Positions 42,241 through 52,511 of a stretch of DNA of 64,000 bases are shown piece by piece. The position numbers and the translations under genes are program-made. The notes below the pieces were generated by a model. That model saw only the letters and a list, made by a program, of their open reading frames with translations, made no database searches and was not told the origin of the DNA. The stretch is from Halocaridina rubra (Eukaryota > Arthropoda > Malacostraca > Decapoda > Atyidae). The stretch spans positions 20,001 to 84,000 of the forward strand of contig JAXCGZ010007584.1 of NCBI GenBank assembly GCA_037179515.1, written 5' to 3'. Within the stretch, counting starts at the first letter, position 1. Every line of letters begins with the position of its first letter.

Positions 42241-43534
42241 GAATCACTGTACATATTATCAACCTTGCTATAAAGTATGGTCATGGGTTTTACATTACAA
42301 GAAATGTTTTAGAAAATATTAAGAGGCGTAGAGTACAAGTATCTTGGGTTTTCTTTTCACTTCATCATTTACCAAGGGGGCCTCATACTGGCAGTATCTA
42401 GGGGACCACTTCTGCCAACAGTAGAATCCAAATAGTTTTCTATCACTCGGTAGTGAAAGATTATGGGAAATGAATAGTTACCACAAAAAAATGTTTCATA
42501 GAGTATTATTAATTTAAATTATACCTATGAGCATTATTGAAAAGAGTTTTGTAACCGACTAGTACTAGCATTAAGGGAAAAGGCATTTGGCATATTTACT
42601 GAAATGAAGATGTGGGAAGTAATTACTAAGCAATTGCACCAATTTTGGTAGGCACATAATAGGAGGATGAGATTATTACTTAAATAATCTTGTTATCGAA
42701 TGATGCCCAAAATGCATAAATACGTAGTATTTTACATATTTCATTGATATATTCAGATAATCTGTTTATTCTTTAATTTCAAATGCATATCATAGGTATA
42801 TAATTGCTATGCGATCACCAGGTGAAGATTATTTCCACATTTTTAGGCAGCATTATTCTATTAGACAATTTAAACTTATTTCAAACCCAACCTGAACTCA
42901 CTGTATCATTAGATTATTAAGTCTGGTTAGATTATTTTAGGTAAAAGGGATAACATTAACGATAAAGTTTATTCTAATAATCGATTTGAATAATGATAAG
43001 TGATTTTTCTAATGATTTTGTATATAATACAATCAATATTAATAATAATTTACATTAATATTGGGGAGAAAAGTGTGCTCATTTCTGACAGTTGACCATT
43101 AAAATTTATTAAAAAAAAAAATTATTAGCATAATCAAATTTTGCTGTACAATTCCAAAACAGGCTCACATTCCAAAATTACCCTGACATTCATGCACCCT
43201 TACATACAAGCATCGTAGTTAATTAGTACCACATGTTGCCTAAGGACAATGGCCATGTATGGCAAAAATGATTAAGATGCGTTTCACGCACCCCTTCCAT
43301 AGCCTACCGGAGATCAGCATTGCTATCACATCCTGAAAATATGATCAAATAAAGATAACTCCCAGTACAATAAATAACCCACTACAATGCTAGGTTAGCT
43401 TAAGTTGATAGGTTAGGTTAGACATAACCTAATCTAACAATTTACAAAGTTTATTTAATTTATTAGACATGAACCTAATCTAACAATTTACGGTAAATTT
43501 TTAGAAGACGGGATTGTGTCGAAAAAACACATTT
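42241..43534. other. Non-coding AT-rich stretch with TTAGGT-type motifs
   Basis: No exon seen. GATAGGTTAGGTTAGACATA and AACCTAATCTAAC occur at about 43415-43490, with further GTTAGG(T) clusters near 43750 and 48620. Such GGTTA-rich motifs are common in arthropod intergenic DNA. They are too short and irregular to be telomeric arrays. Confidence 0.4.
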
Positions 43535-43665
43535 TTGGTGCATCCTAACCTCACCTCACCAAGGGGAATGCGTCCTCCCTAGCCGGGGGCTCTATTTATA
43601 TAAAAATATCAATCTTTATAACTAAAATAATACCCAATCTACAAGGTTATTTTTAATTTACAAGC
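43535..43665 (+). repeat. Dispersed repeat, family E (copy 2)
   Basis: CACCAAGGGGAATGCGTCCT, CCTAGCC, then ATAACTAAAATAATACCCAA; matches 15545-15710. Confidence 0.55.
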
Positions 43666-44061
43666 AGTCGCTATCTTCACTTGATCCCTGAAATGGCCTT
43701 GCACCTGTATAACCACCCATATTAAGGTACGTGAGATTTCGAATTTGAGTTAGGTTAGCTTGGTTAGGTTACGTAAGTTTAGTATCCACCGCAACTCATC
43801 AATGTCTACCCTAACAAAAATTGCAATTTCCAAACAAAACAACGAGAATAAAAAAAAAAATACTCTAAGAAAAAAAAAAATTCTAGCTGGGTGCTTAAAA
43901 CGAATCTTTACCTGAATCATATAAATTATCAAATTGCTTCTCAACTAAGGGGAAACTTCACTAGCTATCCTAACCAAACCTAACTACGGGCGTAAAATTA
44001 TATATGTTCTTAAAATGTCAGATGTTACATAACATCAGGCGGCACTGACAACCTTGCTTAC

Positions 44062-44195
44062 CTTGTCTATTTTTAAAGGCTTAAGTCGAGAGCCAAACTA
44101 TATTTAAACAAGAAAACACTTTCAGGTCGTTCACTATACACACAGACACTACGACCTCTTCGACTACCTCTTGAGATCGTTACTATCAACACTAT
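44062..44195 (-). other. Candidate MANF 5' UTR exon
   Basis: The MANF ATG at 40853 is preceded directly by a splice acceptor (CTTATATCTTGTTCTCAG|ATG), so an untranslated first exon must lie upstream. On the minus strand, ACAAG|GTAAGC at 44062 is a strong donor, and a TATAAA sits upstream at 44224-44229. The link is inference. Confidence 0.4.
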
Positions 44196-44223
44196 ATCGT
44201 GTTTGACCCTTAGTTACAAATAG

Positions 44224-44229
44224 TTTATA
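44224..44229 (-). promoter_or_regulatory. Candidate TATA box for MANF
   Basis: TATAAA on the minus strand, about 160 bases upstream of the candidate first-exon donor. Confidence 0.35.
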
Positions 44230-44301
44230 GTGGTGACTGGTCGTGAAAATTGTCAAGACTGTGCTGGCACAGACGACAGTCGGCCACGACTAGTAAACAC
44301 A

Positions 44302-44320
44302 GTTGGCGGAATCTGATTGG
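44302..44320 (-). promoter_or_regulatory. ERSE-like element, CCAAT-N9-CCAAC
   Basis: On the minus strand CCAAT is followed by exactly nine bases and then CCAAC. The ER-stress response element consensus is CCAAT-N9-CCACG. The spacing and the first three bases of the right half fit; the last two do not. It lies about 75 bases upstream of the candidate TATA box. UPR induction of MANF is established in other animals. Confidence 0.35.
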
Positions 44321-44769
44321 CTGATGAAAACTTATTCTTCTTCTTCTTCAACGTTTGCATGAGGTGGCTTAACGGGTTACTCACGCTATGGCGCTGTTCT
44401 TCTAGTAGCTCCGATGTATTACCTGTTTTAACAACTAACCTATATAAATACAAATTAAACTTAAATATATCATTATCATATATTTTTCTGCTAAATATAT
44501 TGTACATAACCTTAGTGACAATGTGAAAAGCTTAAATCATAACTAATAGTTATTTCAAACTGCAGTGAACAATACCACCATCTAATTGTCAGAATAAATG
44601 CAAAAAATATTATCCTTACCGGCTTCTTATCGGCAAATATAATTAAATAATATCTAATGTCAGACTAAATATGTGAATCCAATTTAGACCAAAGTAATCA
44701 TCTTAAAATAGATTTATATGGTGTTGCAATGAATGAAGTCAAATTGCATTTTCATTTTGTTTTGTCTTA

Positions 44770-44945
44770 AAACTCCCTGGGGAAGGTAGTTAGAATACTT
44801 CCTCTGTGTTCCTCTACGTGTCGTAAGAGTCAACGAAATGTGACGGAGCAAAGGGATTGGGAATCATTTCTGTATTTTCATTTCTCAGAGTCAGAGTATT
44901 TTGCCTTGACACAGCCACTCCCCTCATAGAGATAAAAATATTTTA
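44770..44945 (+). repeat. Dispersed repeat, family C (longer copy)
   Basis: CTTCCTCTGTGTTCCTCTAC, GGGATTGGGAATCATTTCTG, GAGTCAGAGTATTTTGCCTT and CACAGCCACTCCCCTCATAG. Parallels the reverse strand of 3205-3335 and the plus strand of 19395-19530. Confidence 0.55.
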
Positions 44946-45629
44946 TGTAAATAGACAATTATTGTACACACTTTTGCGTGTTCTTTGTCTTCAGCTTTAA
45001 CCCAGTCCTGTATAGGGTCGCTGCTTTTTGCTAGCATGTTCCACCTTTTCCTGTCTTGTTTAATGATAAGCATCATAACACGTGTTAGTTACACCGAAAT
45101 GAAAAGGATTCAGACATTGCATCATTTTTACAGATATTTCTAAACCACAGAGTTCAAGGAATTTCCTAAGATTATAATTTATTTTAAGATAGCCAAACAG
45201 GAATTCATGGAGGAATTTTTCCTGCTGACTGCAGTTATATCTGTGACATATAATATACTACATCTGATAGTTTCTATTGACAGGAACTACCAAACAACTT
45301 AATTTCTGGGAGAATATTAGATAAGACTATCCACTGACTTGACTTGATTTAGGATGGGATAGGATAGGAGGGGAAAAAGGAGAGGGGATTAAGGATATAA
45401 GGGAATTGGAGGGAAAAGCACGAAAATTAATAAAGTAAGAGACAAAAAAGAGAGGGGCAAACCCTCGTGCTAAGACTATCCACTGGGGGAATGAACGCGG
45501 TAGTTAAGGTAAGAGGTAGGCACTAGGACAACAACTTAGAAAAGGTATGTACATATGTAGTTTTTAAATGTTAGAACAGTAATATTCGATGCGCATTTGA
45601 ATAGGATACTTATTTGTAGAATATATAGT

Positions 45630-46015
45630 ATAAGCTTGGTGACATTATCTCAGGAGGGATATAAAAGTTATTGAAAGAATTCAGAGAATAGCAACTAAAA
45701 TACCATCAGCATTACGGAATCTGCCTTATGGAGAAAGATGCAAAAGACGGGGAATTGCAGCATTAGAAGAGAAGCCTTTGAGGAGGTATGACGGAACTAC
45801 TTAGAGATTATGGAAGGAATATAACATACAAATGTTGATGCAGTATATCAGAAAAAAAAAGTGTCTAAAGGTGTCACAATTGTATAATTTACAAGATAAA
45901 ATGCTCTAAAACATTAGAAAATACTTTTCCTGTCAAAGATTAGTTGGCAGTTGGAACAGATTACCAATACACATTATATATGCCACAACGGCAAATGACT
46001 TTACAAGGAAAGACG
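45630..46015 (+). pseudogene. Older copy of the LINE reverse transcriptase C-terminus
   Basis: A translation interrupted by stops parallels residues ~405-510 of the frame at 46107-47660 (VQR.ATK, PYGERC, LVGSWNRLP, DFTRKDDK). Same orientation and about 90 bases upstream of the younger copy. Non-functional. Confidence 0.6.
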
Positions 46016-46106
46016 ATAAGTGAGGCCAGTAAAAAGCACTAAATTAGTGCATAATAGATACTGGAAAGCTTCAAAAGGTAAGTTCAACTGGTAAGATTCA
46101 TGTGAA

Positions 46107-47740
46107 ATGCTCATTACAGTCGGTTATAGTTCTCAGACTGACACAGGGCCGGTATTAGAGAACATCAACCTTACAGCCACAGAGGTATGCAAAGCGCTGA
46201 TGGATTTAGATGTTCATAAAGCTACAGGTCCTGATGACATATCCCCTCATGTGCTTAAAAAATGCGCAAACACAATATCAGTGGCACTAAGTATCATATT
46301 TAAGGAGTCACTGGAGTCGGGGGAGATTCCAAGATGCTGGAAACAAGCAAATGTGATACCTATCTTCAAAAAGGGAAGGATGGATACGGCTCTGAACTAT
46401 AGACCAGTTTCCTTGACCAGCAAAGTTATGGAGAAACTACTAAGGAAACATATCTCTCTTCACTTGGAATCCTTCAACTTTTTGTCAGTAAGGCAACATG
46501 GCTTCAGAGAAGGTAGATCAACAGTAACAAACTTATTAGAATTTTATGATGAGGTAAGCCAAATCTTACAGGAAAGAGAGGGCTGGGCAGATTGCATATT
46601 CCTAGACTTCCAGAAAGCGTTTGACACTGTTCCACATGGGAGACTTATTAGGAAGCTGCAATCAATGGCTAGAATAGGTGGAAATGTTTTGGAATGGATA
46701 AAAACTTACTTAGAAGGAAGGGAACAGAGGGTTAGAGTAAGACACTCAGTGTCTGAATGGAGAAGAGTTAGTAGTGGAGTTCCTCAGGGTTCAGTTTTAG
46801 GGCCACTTTTGTTCCTTGTATATGTAAATGACCTACCAGAGTCTGTAAATTCATTCATGAATATGTTTGCAGATGATGCAAAGATTGTGAAGAAAGTAAA
46901 AAACGGGAACAATGGTAGAGAACTTCAGGAGGATCTAAATAATCTGCATGAGTGGCCAGAAAAGTGGCTAATGAAATTCAATACTTCAAAATGTAAGGTA
47001 ATGAGAATGGGTACAAGTGCAAGAAGGCCCAAGCTTGACTACTCGGTGGCTGGAGTACAACTTCAAGAGACAGAAAATGAGAGAGATCTAGGAGTAAACA
47101 TACTGGCAGATTTGTCTCCAGAAATACATATAAATGGCATAGTAAGGGCAGCATATGCATTCTTATCAAATGTAAGGGTAGCCTTCAGGCACATGGACAA
47201 GGAAATGTTCATAAATATTTATGTAACCTATGTGAGGCCAAAACTCGAATATGCAGCCCCCTTTTGGAATCCGCACTTGAAAAAGCACATAGCTAAGCTT
47301 GAAAAAGTTCAAAGACATGCCACGAAACTGGTGCCAGAAATACGCAATCTCAGTTATGATGAGAGGCTGAGGGAATTAGACTTACCATCACTCGAAGCTA
47401 GAAGAGTGAGGGGGGATATGGTGACAGTCTTTAAATTCCTTCATGGTTATGATAGAGTGGATAGGGATCGATATTTTGATATGGCTGGCTCTAGAACTAG
47501 AGGTCATAGTTTGAAGCTTCGTAAGAAAACTTCTTTGCAGGATGTAAGGAAATACTTTTTCAGTGTAAGAGTAGTTGATAATTGGAATTGGCTAAGCGAG
47601 GAGGTAGTTAATGCTATCTCAATCCATAGTTTTAAGGACAGGTATGATAAGTATCACTAAGTATAAAATGGAAGCGATCAGGAGACGGGAAGATACGAGT
47701 CTTGGGCTCTTCCCCGTAAACACAATTAGGTAATCACATT
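46107..47740 (+). mobile_element. 5'-truncated CR1/jockey-like LINE with intact RT frame
   Basis: A 517-codon open frame (46107-47660) starts mid-protein. It carries reverse transcriptase motifs in order: ATGPDDISPHVLKK, ANVIPIFKKG...NYRPVSLTS (~80-110), FLDFQKAFDTVPH (~170), SGVPQGSVLGPLLFLVYVND (~221-240), and the catalytic FADD box at 254-257. A C-terminal region typical of CR1/jockey-clade elements follows (LEKVQRHATK). The apurinic endonuclease domain and any ORF1 are missing, so the copy is 5'-truncated. The open frame indicates recent insertion. The 3' tail continues to CACAATTAGGTAATCAC at about 47740; tails of the same family lie at 298-400, 48488-48845 and 55555-55805. Clade assignment is by eye. 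Confidence 0.9.
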
Positions 47741-47839
47741 ACACAGAGTGGCGGGAGGTTAAGCCAGCAGAGCTGTTGCAGTTAACAAGAGACGGAGTCA
47801 GGTGGCGTCCCAAGGTTGCCGAAGTTCAAGTGCATAGGG

Positions 47840-48079
47840 CACACTAATGATGAGCGTACAGTGTTAGCAATGTATCCACTTGCTTGCCAGGGATATCTAT
47901 CCCCACCTATTGCATGAGGAACCCATACGTGTCCTTTGGATGGTTTTCAGCTTGGAGTCCACACTGATGATGAGCGTACAGTGTTAGCAATGTAGCCACT
48001 TGCTTGCCAGGGATATCTATCCCCACCTATTGCATGAGGAACCCATTCATGTCCTTTAGATGGTTTTCACTTTGGAGTC
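47840..48079. repeat. Tandem duplication, two 120-bp units
   Basis: Unit 1 (47840-47959) and unit 2 (47960-48079) begin CACACTAATGATGAGCGTAC and CACACTGATGATGAGCGTAC and stay aligned throughout with only a handful of substitutions. A recent duplication; no coding potential recognised. Confidence 0.9.
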
Positions 48080-48404
48080 CACAAGAAATGAGAACTGGTT
48101 TCCTCACTACCCTCCCAACTCCCTGCCAAGGGATTTTTTTTTATTTCCTTTACGGGCGTTTTACTGCCCTCGATGCCTCTTGGTAACAGGCTGCATAGAG
48201 ACTCAGAGAAAGCATATTGATTCTCTCTCAAAGCAGCCTTTAATTTCATTGCACTCAAAAATGGTTGCATACCCGAATAAGCGAGTGCTTTGTTGTTCAT
48301 ATATATACTATACATATTAATAAAACTGAACTGTTAAAATACAGTCTAAAATGGTAGGAAAAGCCCATATATTTTCGTTATTTTCTTTAATAGGCTTTTC
48401 CTAC

Positions 48405-48407
<3 letters not shown>

Positions 48408-48491
<84 letters not shown>
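48408..48491. repeat. (TA)n microsatellite
   Basis: Uninterrupted TA run. Confidence 0.97.
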
Positions 48492-48494
<3 letters not shown>

Positions 48495-48845
48495 GTGTTC
48501 ACGGAAAAGAGCAAAATACTCGAAAACTCCCCATCTTCTGGTTGTCTTTTTTTTTTTTTTTAATACTCTCATCATATATTTTCTTCGTAGCCGGTAATAA
48601 ATTCGTAGGAAAAAATCACAGGCTAGGTTGGGTTACGTTAGGTTGGTTAGAGTTAGGTTAGGCTTTATTCCTGTGACTTTTTTCAATGATTTTTTTATTT
48701 GTGACTTTTATACCTGTATTCCTTTTCGCAAAATTATAAATTCAATTACATTTTCAGATTCTTCGCTTAGTGAATCACAATTTTCAATTATTCTTACTAT
48801 GAAAAAGTACTTTCTTTTACATCCTGCAAGGAAGTTTTTTTTTTA
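48488..48845 (-). mobile_element. LINE 3'-tail fragments, minus strand
   Basis: 48488-48545 (AATTGTGTTCACGGAAAAGA, CCCCATCTTCTG) is the complement of the LINE tail. 48690-48845 (ATTCTTCGCTTAGTGAATCA, AAAGTACTTTCTTTTACATC, CTGCAAGGAAG) is the complement of the coding end. They are separated by about 145 bp with GGTTAGG-type motifs. Confidence 0.6.
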
Positions 48846-49055
48846 AGAAGTTTCTACTTATGATATCTAGTTCCAGAGCCAAACAAATCAAAGTATCGCT
48901 CCCTATTAACTTTCGAAACCATGAATGAATTTAAAAACCGTCACCATACCCTACTCGTTCTTCTAAATTTAAGTGATGGGAAGTCTAAATCATAACTTGG
49001 ATATCGTTACATGCTCCATGACATGTCTCTGAATTCTCTCCAGTGTGTGTGTGTG

Positions 49056-49179
<124 letters not shown>

Positions 49180-49204
49180 AGTTTAGGTCACGAAATTAAT
49201 AAGT

Positions 49205-49305
<101 letters not shown>

Positions 49306-49360
49306 GTTGTTTTATTTACTGGGCTTTTCCCATTTTAGACTGTATGTTAACAGTTCAGTG

Positions 49361-50304
<944 letters not shown>

Positions 50305-50305
<1 letters not shown>

Positions 50306-50730
50306 GTCTTCCTGGAGTTTTTCCACGAATCAAGTTTTCCCCACACGACAGAAGGGCATGTTCCTGGAATGTTTGAAGAGTTTCGCCTTCCTTCTTCAGG
50401 TACGCTTACATTATTGCAAAACCCTGGATATCTGGGAACCGCATTTTCATACGTTGCAAGATTATTTGTGGAGTAGTCCGAACAAGGAAAACTTTCTTCG
50501 ATAATGTCTCTCTACCTCAAATTGTCTTCCTTGGGAATTTCCAGGAAAACCTTTCTCCACAGATAGATGGGCATGTTCCAAGAACGTCCAATGAATTTCA
50601 TTTTCCTAGTTCAGGAAAGATGAAGTCATTACAAAAACCATGAAAATCTGGAAGCCCCACTTCAAAGTGCTAAGATTTATTTGTGGAAAACTCTGAACAA
50701 GGAAAATTCCCAAGAAAGCAAGTTTCCATT
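50305..50730. repeat. Diverged direct repeat, two ~200-bp units
   Basis: Unit 1 (about 50305-50505) and unit 2 (about 50525-50725) share, in order, CTTCCT.GG..TTTCCA, CACA, GGGCATGTTCC, GAA.TTTC, TTCAGG, ATTTGTGGA, TCCGAACAAGGAAAA. An older tandem duplication. Confidence 0.65.
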
Positions 50731-51330
50731 TACATTACACTATGAGAATTACAATCATCAATATACTGTATACGGCTAAATTTGAGAGCTGTCCTTTTGT
50801 AGCTCTGTAGATTTGAGGTCTAGCTAACACCTTGGTGGTCCCAAATTCAATACACCAAGGTGGTTCGCTAAGATTCTCTACCGTCAGAAACTACAGACTG
50901 GAAGAGAACACCATCAGCGGATAGGGATGGACAATAGCAGAACAGCTTTGGTAATGCTATGTAAATAAACAGATGTTTTAACGACTGATAACAGTTTTAG
51001 AAATTAGATGCTAATTTTTATAACTACAACAATATCACTAAACATGCTTTCCCTCTTATTATTATTATTAATATCATTATTATTATTATTAACATTATTA
51101 ATTCAGTTCTGCTGAAGCAACATACAATTGGCATACTCTAATATAGCAAGATCATGCTTGTCTTACTAACAGAGGACTGCAGTTTTTGCTCATAAAATCA
51201 GGGCAATTTGTGTCATGCAATAAAAATTTATTTCTTATTAATATTTTCAAATGCATAAGACATTCTAAAAATAATATATAATGATTACCCTTACCCAATA
51301 AAACAAAACCTCAGTAACACGTTCGATTTT

Positions 51331-51525
51331 ACGTCAACAACTCCCTTTTCTAGTAAGGGTTAGGACGGTGCCTTCTTTTGAGCGACTTTCATTTTGGTAT
51401 GTGTATCGTTACCCTCAACAAATATCCTTTTTAGCCTCACCCGTGGAGCGTAGCGGACCAATAACCTTACAATTCAAAGTTGCGGAGGTTACCACTTTGC
51501 CGCGGCGACCATTAACTGTGTGTGC
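51331..51525 (-). mobile_element. Family-A SINE, diverged, shared by both duplication units
   Basis: TACGTCAACAACTCCCTTTT, CTAGTAAGGGTTAGGACGGT, GCCTTCTTTTGAGCGACTTT and TAGCCTCACCCGTGG are the complement of the family-A body. It ends with a tRNA-like region containing GCGGCGACC. The equivalent copy lies at 58390-58585, so the insertion predates the duplication. Confidence 0.7.
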
Positions 51526-52220
51526 AAACCTCCTACCTACTCTTAACAGAATATATTTCACCCTACATCCCCTAAAACCTTATGTTATAAAGGTTTGGGT
51601 TTTGCTTCTCTTGAATTAGATGCTGCTGCCAATATTTTGATGATAGGGTTTTATAGAGCTGAAGGAATGATAAATATTAAAATCTGATTTTGCAATGTCA
51701 CCTACAATTTAGGGAAACCAGAGATAAATGTAATTATATTTAGAGATACATCCGAATTCTAGGTCCTGCAAAACTCTGTTTAACTAATAAATCAAATTCA
51801 TCGCAGTAAACTGTCAAAAAATGGAGACGTGAATATGTAGACGTGAATGCAAAACAATACATTTATTACATTGCAATAGGCTTCTCCGACTGGAACATCG
51901 TATCTATATGAACATAATTTAAGTCATAAGTATATTCTAAACAAATGGCGAGTTCTATTAATTCCACATATAATGCTACTGTTAACGCTAAGAAATAAAA
52001 GCATAAATGTATGTACACTCCTCCCAAGAAGTCAGTGACGCTGCCAAAAATAAACATGAAAAAATCGGGGAATTTCTCGAGAGTGCATCCTCGAGTTAGA
52101 GAAAGACAGTGGCGCGAATGGCAAAGTCCTACTTCATTTCTGCAGCCTCACCTCTTGCATAACCAAATAAATTCCTAAATGGCATCCAATAAGTCAATAA
52201 AGATTGCACAGCAAGCGAGG

Positions 52221-52228
52221 TATATTAG
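52221..52228 (+). promoter_or_regulatory. Candidate TATA box, Gly/Ser-rich gene 1
   Basis: TATATTAG within GAGGTATATTAGACCA, conserved exactly in the duplicate at 59277-59284. It is about 160 bases upstream of the exon 1 donor, so transcription probably starts near 52250. Confidence 0.45.
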
Positions 52229-52249
52229 ACCATGAGCAGCATCCTTTGG

Positions 52250-52389
52250 AGCCAGATAGCTCCTCGTTTCCAAATGAGCAGGAGGTTTTCAGCTTTGGGA
52301 ACCACCAGGAACTGAAAGATCATCTTCCACAGCTTTCAATAGTTCTTGTTCTCAAGACCTGATAGATAACTTCGAAGTTCATTTAACAG
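52250..52389 (+). other. 5' UTR exon of Gly/Ser-rich gene 1, with intron 52390-52505
   Basis: The conserved segment ends AACAG|GTAAAA at 52389/52390. The acceptor TTTTTGCAG ends at 52505, leaving GCCATC before the ATG. The duplicate has the same arrangement (donor 59447, acceptor 59567). Confidence 0.6.
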
Positions 52390-52511
52390 GTAAAAAAAAA
52401 AAATATATATAAGATTTTCATGACCAGTTCAAGATGTACAATGAATGAAAATGTTTTTTATAGGTTTTAATATGATACTAATATTGTTAATAATTCTTTT
52501 TGCAGGCCATC

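Noticed and set aside
43415..43490. Telomere-like TTAGG repeats
   Set aside because: Only a few irregular GGTTA/TTAGG units with no array; the motif is common in arthropod DNA.
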